In this document: positions 7,112-14,029 of the stretch, piece by piece
Position numbering within the stretch: position 1 is the first letter of the stretch
Layout: the number at the start of each line of letters is the position of its first letter
Origin: Pseudomonadota bacterium
GTDB taxonomy: Bacteria > Myxococcota > Polyangia > Polyangiales > Polyangiaceae
Length of the DNA stretch: 18,753 nt
NCBI GenBank assembly: GCA_023419055.1
Contig: JAEZYO010000020.1
Coordinates: forward strand, 1 to 18,753
Reading direction: 5' to 3'
Made by a program: the position numbers and the translations under genes
Notes under the pieces: model-generated
Seen by the model: the letters and a program-made list of their open reading frames with translations, nothing else
Database searches by the model: none
What the model was told of the DNA's origin: nothing

Positions 7112-7414
7112 TCACGATTCGTAGGAGAAGACCTCAGTCAACTTCCCCCCGAACTCCTCGAGCGTCATGATCTCAGGCTCGCGGACATAGTAGAACCACT
7201 CGTACTCCTCGAGAGCCTCCAAGACGTCGCTATGGGCGGCCCCGATGACGGACGTCGGGGTGTAGTACCGCGACAGAACCTCCGCGCTGAAGGGCTCCTT
7301 ACCGATCTTAGTCGCTTCTTCTCGCGCAGCCTTGAGTCGAGCGGCTTTCTGAGCCTTGTCCCGAAGGAAGCGCTCGTCGTCACTCAGCTCGTCATCGGCT
7401 TTCTCGTCGCTCAT
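7112..7414 (-). CDS. Putative immunity protein (antitoxin) of the zeta-like toxin, toxin-adjacent copy
   Basis: A 100-residue acidic, probably cytoplasmic protein beginning MSDEKADDELSDDERFLRDK and ending TLEEFGGKLTEVFSYES. Its ATG overlaps the toxin stop by 4 bp (ATGA), indicating coupled translation and one transcript. It is 4 residues shorter than the third copy (lost between RDKA and the next AAREEATK). No named family is recognised and it does not obviously resemble the epsilon or PezA antitoxins by eye. Immunity function is inferred from position directly after a C-terminal toxin domain, small size and local amplification. The alternative is an accessory protein of unknown role. Confidence 0.78.
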   Translation of the reverse strand: MSDEKADDELSDDERFLRDKAQKAARLKAAREEATKIGKEPFSAEVLSRYYTPTSVIGAAHSDVLEALEEYEWFYYVREPEIMTLEEFGGKLTEVFSYES

Positions 7415-10400
7415 TGATCCGTGCGCCCTTTCGCGTGCGTATCGACGGCTTCTTGCCAGGTCTGGCCCTCGTGCGCTTGCAGCGTCCGGATGACATCGTC
7501 CTTGAAGTCACCATTCGGAAGGTCCCGAGTCACTCGACTGATCTCTTCCTGCGTGATCCGAGTGTTGGCGAGGCGATCGACTTCTGCTTCCCCCTTACCT
7601 AAAGCCGTGAGCTCCTTGAAACGCGCTTCATCGAACTTCTTGAGGTCTCCACCCGAAACTCGCGCCACGAGAGCCTTCTGACCGTCTGGTAGCGTGTCAT
7701 AGAGCTCGTACCGACCAAGCGTCGGATCGTCCCGGAACAGGTTGACGACTTCTTGCCGATACTCTCTCGCCGGCTCGAATCCGTACTTTCCGACGGTCTT
7801 GAAATCCACGATGGGGGACTTTCCGCCACGCTCGCGCCGCAAGACTTCAATCAAGGATTGCTCGAGCGGAGCTTCGACGTCGAAGAGATTGAACTCCGCG
7901 CCGCTCTGCTTTGCTTCCTGCGCCAACGCCCTGACATCCTTGGCAAAGCCGAACCGCTTATCGACCATGATGACTGGAAACTCACTAACTGGCGCTTCGA
8001 GCAATTTGGCTTGAAATCGCTTCGCGATGGCTACTGCCTCGTTGTGAACCTGATTGTGGGTCAGCTTGCCCCCTGACGCCTTGATCAAGTCTGGTTTGAG
8101 GTCGTCAGGGTTGATGGTGGGAACCTTGGTCTTGAGCTCGGGGATCAGCCCCTGCTCGATGGTTCTGGTCTTGCCGGCGCCAGTGTTGCCACGCATCGCG
8201 TTGATCACGCGTCGCGTGAGTGATGCCTTCGGCATCGCTCCGGCGTCTGCCAGTGCCTTCGCGAGAAGGCGATCATGCAGGGCGAGTCGCTCCGCGACCC
8301 AGCTGGCCGGCTCGCGGGGCGTCCCACCGATTCCGTAGACCTCCGCAGTGGTGAGCTTGCCCTGACTTTTGTTCAAGAGGGCGGTGAGGCTTTCGAAGCC
8401 GGGATTTTCAGCTTTCAGCGCGTCGAGTTCCTTGAGCAGCTGGGCTCGCTCCGCCTCAGGATCTGGTTTCGGCTTCGCAACCACGGCCGTAGGTGGAGGC
8501 TCGGCGGCTCGCGGCGGGCCGACTTCCGGGGTCTCCGCTTGTGCCCCCGGCGGGCGTGGAACGGCGGGTTTCGTCCCGGCGCCGGTCGGTGCGGCTTCTG
8601 CCTCGGCCGCTCGCGGTGCAGGTTCCTCGCTTCCCTTGGCGGCGGCTGGTGCAGGTTCCTCGCTTCCCTTCGCAACCGCGGGTGCAGCTTCGGCCTCGGC
8701 TGGTCGCGCAGAGGGTTCCTCGCCTCCCTTCGTAGCGGGCGGGAGCGCATCCGCGTCGGGTCGTGGCAAGCCTGGCTCGGCCCCCCTGGCAGCGGCCTGT
8801 GCGCGGGCAGCCGCGCGCGCTTCGCGAAAGCTCCCCACCGCGCCGACCAAGCTGATGCCACCGGTGACCGCTGCACCACCGAGGACTCGGGCGATGGTCT
8901 CGTCGCGCTGGCGCTCGATCCTGAGCCGCTCGACGGGGTCCTTGACGGCGAGGAGCTGCTGATCGAACTGGAACATCACTGACTTCAGAGCCTTCTGCGT
9001 GTCGACGGTGATGAGCACGCCCTCGGCGAAGCCGGTGCTCAGGCTGATCCACTGCATGCCCTTGATCGGGGTGCCGGCGACGGTGGCGAGCGTGCCCGCG
9101 AAGGGCACGAGCGAGAGCATGTTCAAGATCATGCGCTCCGACGAGCCAGTCTTGGTCTCGATGGCATGCACGATGTCGTCGACGGCGAGGGCTGCGCCAG
9201 TGGTCAGGCTGACCATGACGACCACGATCGACGCGGTCGTCCCCGCCGTGAGGAACAGGCTGGCCACGCCGGCCCCCAGCGCCACGACCTGAGCGACGGT
9301 TCGCACCTTCTTGCCCACGGTCGCCGTATCGAACACCAGCTCCCTGACGCCGCCGGAGACCGCTAGAGGGACCGCGACGCGGATCGTTCCGTCCGGATAC
9401 CCTTGGTTGGATCGCCACTTCTCTTTGACGCCCTCGAGAGCCTTTTCCTCGGCTTGTGCCGCGGTGACACCGGGCCCGATGGACTCACTCCACCGGTGCT
9501 GCTCGGGCTGTGCGGCAGAAAAAGTGAAGTCGTGCAGGACGAAGGTGAAACCTCGACCTCGACCGAGTGGGGCCTCACCACCGTGAAGCACGGCGCTGAT
9601 CGGGGTCACGCTGGAGTCTTCCCGGCTCTGGAAGACGCCGTCGATGCGGTACGGTTTGAAGCCGGTGGTGTCTTTCTCGAGCTCTCGGAGGTGCTCGAGT
9701 TGTTCTCGCAACGCTTCCAAGAAGCGTTCTGCCTGCGCGGGAGCCAGCCGGTCCTGCATCTTCTCGATAGCCGCGATCTGGCCGACGACCTCGAGGATCT
9801 GTTGTTTGAGCGAGCGCGCCTCTTTTGCGCCTGGCCTGAGCTTGAGTTGACCGCTCTCGTCGAGCTCGAATGCCTGCTCGCCATTCGCGCCGAGCAGTTG
9901 CTGCTTGAAGAAGAACTGGGAGCGCTCCTCCTCACTCTGCACTTGAAAGGGGATCGGCGTCGCCTTGAACGCTTCGACGCGATCGAAGTAGCCGCTCTTG
10001 AGCTGCAGCGACACCAGATAGCTGCCTGGCTCCTCCAGCTTGAAGTCGTGAGCGTTGGCGCCGCTGTCGATCTCGCCCTTGGACGGCAGCGCCTCGCGCC
10101 CTGAATTCGTGACCTTCCAGACCGTCCACTCGAAGGTGACGCGATCAGCGTAGCGCGAGATCAGGTTGTAGCCGAGAGCGGCTCCTTGACCCGTGAACTC
10201 GAAGGCGGCGTTGATCTTGGTCCCCGCGACGAAGCTCGGAAGCTCACCGTGCCCGAACGGCAAAATGATCCGGCCCTGGGGGGCAAAGCGTTCGATGCGC
10301 TCGCCAGCTTCGGACTGCTCGCCGGCACCTTCCTGTTCCTTGACCTGCTGCGGGCCGAGTGCGGGTCTTACGGGTCTGAGCTCGGGGTGGAACCTTTCGG

Positions 10401-11505
10401 TCCAGCGGTCGGCGGATTGGACGAGCCCGGGATGGACGGCGATGCCAAAGAGCGCCTTTTCCTCTGGTACCTGGCCCTGTTCGAGCGGCGACTCGAAGAA
10501 GAGCTGGTGCCCCGCGACGCTGACCGCGCCAAGGAACTCGAGCGCCGTGCCGCGCGAGGCCTTGGGAAAGCGCCGTTGGTAGTAGACCACGAACGCTTCG
10601 AGCGCAGGGTTCTCCCACTTCCGGAGCATGGCCCCGGTCACGTACACCGCGAGGTTACCTTCGGGATCGCGATTGAGCTCGACTTCGTTCGGGCCGAGCA
10701 ACTCCTGGCTCGACGCCTTCTCGGCGCCCGCGGTTCGAGCGGCTGGCTTGGCCTCGGTTGCGGGTGCCTCGTCACGCTGGAGGATCTCGCGCTGCACGCT
10801 CCGCAGCCCCTCACGCTGCTGGACGACGTGGGTGAGCTCGTGCGCGATGAGCCGCTTCCCTCGCTCACTGCTCGGCTCGAAGTGCCCTCGGCGGAAGAAG
10901 ACGTCGCTGCCGACCGTGAACGCCTTCGCCTGCACCCGCTCGGTGAGCTCGCTCGCCGTCGCATCGCGGTGTACCCGGACTCCCCGGAAATCCTGCCCGA
11001 ACCGCGGCTCCATGAAGCCGCGCACCGCGCCCGGTAACGGCTCTCCGCCGCCCGCTCGCGCGCTGCGGAGCGCAGCTCCGAATGCCGGCGCCGACGCAGC
11101 CGCGGTCGGACCGGGCGCCGCGGCGTCGCGGTGGATCCTTTCCTCTTCCTCGTCGTTGCCTTCTTCCTCGGTCTCGCACTTAGCGCACATGCGCTGCAGC
11201 ATCGCCGCCACGATTCGCGAGTTCTGCTCCAGCGCTCCCCCGTCCTCGTCGTTACTCGCCTCTTCCTCTTCCGCGTCGACCTCGCGATCGAGGTGCGTAC
11301 CGGAAGCGGCGCCGACGGGGCCACTCGGTCCCCGACGCATGACGTGATCGGCGACACGATCGGCTTCCAATTCCAGCGCGTCCCCCGGCTGGCTCACCTC
11401 CAGCGCGGGCTGGATAGTCGGCCGCGGTCTCTGGCTGGTCACGGTGGCGCGGCGGGGGGCGGGGGGTGCCTTCGGCTTCTTCTGCAGGGGCTCGTATGCG
11501 GACAT
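7411..11505 (-). CDS. DUF4157-domain polymorphic toxin with C-terminal zeta-toxin-like kinase domain
   Basis: A 1364-residue protein. The start MSAYEPLQKK at 11505 has AGAGG 7 nt upstream; an upstream ATG at 11574 lacks this support. Order: basic/Pro-rich N-terminus; acidic region with CAKC (107-110); DUF4157 (about 141-231) with the metallopeptidase-like HELTH (H222, E223, H226); a large middle region with a coiled-coil-like stretch; hydrophobic segments at about 736-776 and 790-835; an Ala/Pro/Glu linker (about 900-1040) with repeated KGSEEPAP; and a C-terminal domain with Walker A GNTGAGKT (1106-1113), NPDD (D1134) and QVHNEA (H about 1154), as in zeta/PezT kinases. Zeta toxins phosphorylate UDP-N-acetylglucosamine and block wall synthesis; DUF4157 proteins are known as cargo of contractile injection systems. 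Activity and delivery route here are inferred. No injection-system genes lie in the window. Confidence 0.85.
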   Translation of the reverse strand: MSAYEPLQKKPKAPPAPRRATVTSQRPRPTIQPALEVSQPGDALELEADRVADHVMRRGPSGPVGAASGTHLDREVDAEEEEASNDEDGGALEQNSRIVAAMLQRMCAKCETEEEGNDEEEERIHRDAAAPGPTAAASAPAFGAALRSARAGGGEPLPGAVRGFMEPRFGQDFRGVRVHRDATASELTERVQAKAFTVGSDVFFRRGHFEPSSERGKRLIAHELTHVVQQREGLRSVQREILQRDEAPATEAKPAARTAGAEKASSQELLGPNEVELNRDPEGNLAVYVTGAMLRKWENPALEAFVVYYQRRFPKASRGTALEFLGAVSVAGHQLFFESPLEQGQVPEEKALFGIAVHPGLVQSADRWTERFHPELRPVRPALGPQQVKEQEGAGEQSEAGERIERFAPQGRIILPFGHGELPSFVAGTKINAAFEFTGQGAALGYNLISRYADRVTFEWTVWKVTNSGREALPSKGEIDSGANAHDFKLEEPGSYLVSLQLKSGYFDRVEAFKATPIPFQVQSEEERSQFFFKQQLLGANGEQAFELDESGQLKLRPGAKEARSLKQQILEVVGQIAAIEKMQDRLAPAQAERFLEALREQLEHLRELEKDTTGFKPYRIDGVFQSREDSSVTPISAVLHGGEAPLGRGRGFTFVLHDFTFSAAQPEQHRWSESIGPGVTAAQAEEKALEGVKEKWRSNQGYPDGTIRVAVPLAVSGGVRELVFDTATVGKKVRTVAQVVALGAGVASLFLTAGTTASIVVVMVSLTTGAALAVDDIVHAIETKTGSSERMILNMLSLVPFAGTLATVAGTPIKGMQWISLSTGFAEGVLITVDTQKALKSVMFQFDQQLLAVKDPVERLRIERQRDETIARVLGGAAVTGGISLVGAVGSFREARAAARAQAAARGAEPGLPRPDADALPPATKGGEEPSARPAEAEAAPAVAKGSEEPAPAAAKGSEEPAPRAAEAEAAPTGAGTKPAVPRPPGAQAETPEVGPPRAAEPPPTAVVAKPKPDPEAERAQLLKELDALKAENPGFESLTALLNKSQGKLTTAEVYGIGGTPREPASWVAERLALHDRLLAKALADAGAMPKASLTRRVINAMRGNTGAGKTRTIEQGLIPELKTKVPTINPDDLKPDLIKASGGKLTHNQVHNEAVAIAKRFQAKLLEAPVSEFPVIMVDKRFGFAKDVRALAQEAKQSGAEFNLFDVEAPLEQSLIEVLRRERGGKSPIVDFKTVGKYGFEPAREYRQEVVNLFRDDPTLGRYELYDTLPDGQKALVARVSGGDLKKFDEARFKELTALGKGEAEVDRLANTRITQEEISRVTRDLPNGDFKDDVIRTLQAHEGQTWQEAVDTHAKGRTDQ

Positions 11506-11512
11506 GGGTGTG

Positions 11513-11517
11513 CCTCT
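11513..11517 (-). promoter_or_regulatory. Ribosome binding site deciding the toxin start
   Basis: AGAGG on the minus strand, 7 nt before the ATG at 11505. It favours MSAYEPLQKK over the longer in-frame start at 11574. Confidence 0.6.
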
Positions 11518-11626
11518 ACGGAGGAGCTCGCAACCGTGAGCCCCTCTACCGATCTTGGGGGATCGGGCCCGCAAAGTCGACGGCGATCAATTCGAATTTG
11601 CCCATGAAATCGAGCGACTGCCGCCG

Positions 11627-11652
11627 ATTGTGACCAGACGTCTGGCCACAAT
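11627..11652. promoter_or_regulatory. 26-bp near-palindrome upstream of the toxin gene, candidate operator
   Basis: The half-sites ATTGTGACCAGAC and GTCTGGCCACAAT match at 12 of 13 positions in inverted orientation with no spacer. It lies 122 bp before the toxin ATG and 65 bp after the alkC-like stop. It could bind a dimeric regulator. In the minus-strand transcript the single mismatch becomes a G-U pair, so an RNA hairpin is also possible. Confidence 0.55.
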
Positions 11653-11679
11653 TTTCGTGAGTCCTTCGAAAATGGCCAG
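11642..11679 (-). other. Bulged hairpin between the alkC-like gene and the toxin, overlapping the palindrome
   Basis: On the minus strand CTGGCC-ATTTTCG pairs with CGAAAAT-GGCCAG across a 9-nt loop with a 3-nt bulge, 13 pairs in all. It shares bases with the 26-bp palindrome, so the two structures exclude each other. No U-tract follows, so it is not a classical intrinsic terminator. Confidence 0.45.
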
Positions 11680-11716
11680 GTTTCGCGGACAGGCCGTCAA
11701 CGGAGCTTGCGGGCGC

Positions 11717-12799
11717 TCAGTCCAGCACTTCGAAGGCGGCGAGCGGAAACGCGACCCCGTTCACCAGCAGCTCGATGCGATGCAGTCCGGGATAGTGCCG
11801 CCGCGTCGTCATCTCTGCGAGTGAGATCTTGCCCCCGAGCTCCGCGCACTCGCCTCCACCCAACGTGATTCGCTTCAGCTTGAAGACCTTGGGACGCGGT
11901 GCGCCGTTGGCCTTGACGAAGTGCACCGCGTAGTCGACCACGAGCTGCTGTGCGCCAGACGACGAGCTCCGAAGTTGGAAAGAAAAGCTGACCTGCCCTC
12001 CCCTTCGGACCGACCTCGGTGAGGTGCGCACGGAAGTGATCTCGATTTCCGGGGTAGCCCCCGCTCCGAGCAAGGCGAGAGCGTCCCGATCGCCCTTCTT
12101 CACGAGGCTACGGAGAGCGTGCCGGATGAGCGCCTGGCGCTCCGCCGAAGCGCCTCTCGCCCAGCGCTTGCAGGTCGCCGTGACGAGCGTGGAGTGCACC
12201 TTGCCGAGGTCGTTCAAGTTGTTGGCCACGCTGCGTCGCACCAGCGCCGTGCGATCGTCTTTCAGCAGCTCCAACAGCTCGAGGACCCGCTCCGGGTTCG
12301 CGTCGAGCCACGGAACGCGCACCGCCCAGGGCAAACGCAGCCGGGTCCCCTCCGAGACGAGGCGGCGCACGTGGGCATTTTCGTCCTTCGTCCAGGCGTG
12401 GAGCGCTGCGAACGTCCGCTCGGGGTCCTTCGCGATGAACTGACGGATGCTACCCTCGGCGCTGAAGCGCTTGGTGAGCTCGTATTGAGCTCCGACGAAC
12501 AGCGTGTGAGGCAGGTAGAAGAAAGGTGCCATGCCGGCCCCGACCAGCTCGTCGGAGGCATGTTCGGGGCCGAGCGAGCGCAGGAGCACCGCGATGGCCT
12601 TCGGGTACTCGTGGGACAGGTGCTCGGCGAGAGCGCTGGCAATGAGCTTGCCTCGTTCCATGAGCTCGAGCGATTCGAGACCGGTCGTGGCCCGTCGAAC
12701 GAAAGCTTTCGACGGGAACGAAGGGTCGGCGCGCTCGAGGTCGGCCGCCAGGCGGCGCACGAGCGCGGGCGAAAAGAAGGTCTTGAGCGGTTCAGCCAT
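11717..12799 (-). CDS. alkC: AlkC-type DNA alkylation repair glycosylase
   Basis: A 360-residue protein starting MAEPLKTFFSPALVRRLAAD, a typical AlkC N-terminus. A GTG at 12802 is one codon upstream; the ATG at 12799 is preferred although no good ribosome site is seen. Residues about 1-245 are HEAT-like helical repeats (AKDPERTFAALHAWTKDENA, DANPERVLELLELLKDDRTA, VRRSVANNLNDLGK). About 250-360 is a beta-rich segment matching the C-terminal Ig-like domain known in one branch of AlkC. The family excises alkylated purines, mainly 3-methyladenine-type lesions, from DNA. It is divergent from a WYL-domain regulator with a strong palindrome in the shared 54-bp region, suggesting damage-responsive control. 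Related AlkD proteins lack the Ig-like part, so AlkC is the better call. Confidence 0.85.
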   Translation of the reverse strand: MAEPLKTFFSPALVRRLAADLERADPSFPSKAFVRRATTGLESLELMERGKLIASALAEHLSHEYPKAIAVLLRSLGPEHASDELVGAGMAPFFYLPHTLFVGAQYELTKRFSAEGSIRQFIAKDPERTFAALHAWTKDENAHVRRLVSEGTRLRLPWAVRVPWLDANPERVLELLELLKDDRTALVRRSVANNLNDLGKVHSTLVTATCKRWARGASAERQALIRHALRSLVKKGDRDALALLGAGATPEIEITSVRTSPRSVRRGGQVSFSFQLRSSSSGAQQLVVDYAVHFVKANGAPRPKVFKLKRITLGGGECAELGGKISLAEMTTRRHYPGLHRIELLVNGVAFPLAAFEVLD

Positions 12800-12829
12800 C
12801 ACCGTGCGCTACGGAATTGACGTACCTCG

Positions 12830-12856
12830 CATTGGTGTCAGAAACTGTCACCAATG
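12830..12856. promoter_or_regulatory. Palindromic operator candidate between alkC and the WYL regulator
   Basis: The arms CATTGGTGTCAG and CTGTCACCAATG flank AAA and match at 11 of 12 positions in inverted orientation. The right arm contains the ATG of the WYL regulator; the left edge is 31 bp from the alkC ATG. The position suits repression of both genes, including autoregulation. Confidence 0.65.
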
Positions 12857-13594
12857 TCGCGCGCCGACCGCCTCCTGGCCTTAGCGGATCTGCTGCGTAG
12901 TCAGGAAGGCACGACGGTCGAGGAGCTCGCCCTCGAGCTCGGGGTCAGCCGTCGAACGCTGCTCCGAGATCTCGCCTCGTTGCGAGAACGGGGCATGCCC
13001 ATCAGCGGAGAGACGGGTCCCGGCGGTGGCGTTCGGCTAGAAGGGAGCCGAGGGCTCGCCGCCGTCCACCTGTCGCTCACCGAGATCGTCGCGATCTGGC
13101 TCGGCGCGCGGCTCTCGAGAGCCACGAGCGACTTGCCCTGGGGAGCAGCGGGAGGCTCGGCGATGACGAAGCTCCTCGGCAGCCTCCCCGCGGCGAAGGC
13201 GCGTGAGCTCAGGGCACTTTGCGGACGCGTCGTCGTCGGTGCGCCCGCGAGCAACGCCGTTCGAGCCGGCGCCGGTTCTGCACCCCCGGAGCTCTTGGGG
13301 CTCTTCGAACAGGCGTTCTCGAGCGGGATCGGTCTAGGTTTCCACTACACGGATCGTGAGGGCAAAAGAACGGTGCGTCGGGTCGAGCCGCACGGCCTCC
13401 TCGCCGAGCCACCCGTTTGGTACGTACTCGGGCGAGACGTCGACAAGGCGGAGCCGCGCACCTTTCGGATGGATCGCATCGCGCGCCCGCGTCTGCTCGA
13501 AGACGTGGTCTTTCGACCTGACCTACGCGTCATTCAATCGCAGCTTCCCGACTTGGATCGTTGGCGCCCACTGACGGGGAAATGGACCGTGTGA
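12854..13594 (+). CDS. WYL-domain helix-turn-helix transcriptional regulator (YafY type)
   Basis: A 246-residue protein. Residues 1-60 form a winged HTH (MSRADRLLALADLLRSQEG, then LALELGVSRRTLLRDLASLR and GPGGGVRL). Residues about 145-235 are a WYL domain with PVWYVLGRDVDK and the closing FRMDRIARPRLLED. WYL domains bind nucleic-acid-related ligands in several bacterial DNA-damage or defence regulators, which fits the divergent alkC gene, but the ligand here is unknown. The start fits the conserved family N-terminus. It lies inside a palindrome and has no Shine-Dalgarno sequence, so the transcript may be leaderless. A DUF1801 gene follows after 22 bp. The C-terminal WCX extension found in longer relatives appears absent. 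Confidence 0.88.
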   Translation: MSRADRLLALADLLRSQEGTTVEELALELGVSRRTLLRDLASLRERGMPISGETGPGGGVRLEGSRGLAAVHLSLTEIVAIWLGARLSRATSDLPWGAAGGSAMTKLLGSLPAAKARELRALCGRVVVGAPASNAVRAGAGSAPPELLGLFEQAFSSGIGLGFHYTDREGKRTVRRVEPHGLLAEPPVWYVLGRDVDKAEPRTFRMDRIARPRLLEDVVFRPDLRVIQSQLPDLDRWRPLTGKWTV

Positions 13595-13616
13595 GGAGCC
13601 GACCGAGAGCGCCGCC

Positions 13617-14015
13617 ATGCCCCTGAAAGCAACGACGATCGAAGCACTGGTGTCCGCCCAAGAGCCTCGCGTGCAAGCGCTGCTCGAAGCCGCTCGTCGC
13701 CGCATCCAGAGCGCCGTCCCGAGAGCCACCGAGAAGCTCCGGCCGGGTTGGGGGCTGATTGGCTACAACGCCCCTGCCTACTTCGCTTTCATCGCGCCGT
13801 CAGAACGTTCTGTCCGCATCGGCTTCGAGTGGGGCGTCCTGCTCCGCGACAAGGAGGGACTACTCGAGGGCAGCGGCTCGCAGGTTCGCTATTTCGCCGT
13901 GCACGAGATCGCCGATCTGCGGCGCCCGGCGCTGGTCGAACTGCTCCGCGAAGCCGCGGATATCGTCCCGCCCCCACGACGCGCGGCGAGCCGACACACC
14001 ACGAGAAGGCAATAG
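13617..14015 (+). CDS. DUF1801 domain protein
   Basis: A 132-residue small cytoplasmic protein. LLEAARRRIQSAVPRATEKL, then PGWGLIGYNAPAYFAFIAPS and a YFAVHEIADLRRPALVELLR ending, follow the DUF1801 (YdhG/YjbR-like fold) pattern. The function of the family is unknown. It is 22 bp downstream of the WYL regulator on the same strand, so probably in the same operon. The basic, low-complexity tail (RRAASRHTTRRQ) looks non-conserved. Its stop is 14 bp from the stop of the convergent sigma-factor gene, leaving no room for an ordinary terminator between them. Confidence 0.78.
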   Translation: MPLKATTIEALVSAQEPRVQALLEAARRRIQSAVPRATEKLRPGWGLIGYNAPAYFAFIAPSERSVRIGFEWGVLLRDKEGLLEGSGSQVRYFAVHEIADLRRPALVELLREAADIVPPPRRAASRHTTRRQ

Positions 14016-14029
14016 ACCGGGCTCGCCGG

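Larger units (their letters stand above)
5745..7414 (-). repeat. Tandem array of four toxin-tail/immunity units, period 446-460 bp
   Basis: Starts at 7414, 6968, 6518 and 6058 give periods of 446, 450 and 460 bp. Each unit after the first contains a remnant of the toxin 3' end (about 60-85 bp), the ATGA junction, the immunity-like gene (about 303-318 bp) and about 40 bp of spacer with related sequence (CCAACGC, GAACGCC and similar just outside each stop). The array therefore accounts for all the apparently intergenic DNA from 5745 to 7411. Confidence 0.85.

Noticed and set aside
5745..7414. CRISPR-like reading of the regular ~450-bp spacing
   Set aside because: The units are far too long and consist of homologous coding genes plus toxin tails; no short identical repeats with unique spacers.
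8456..9418. Long alternative frames on both strands within the toxin gene
   Set aside because: They are shadows of the toxin frame in high-GC, Ala/Pro-rich coding DNA; no domains or supported starts.
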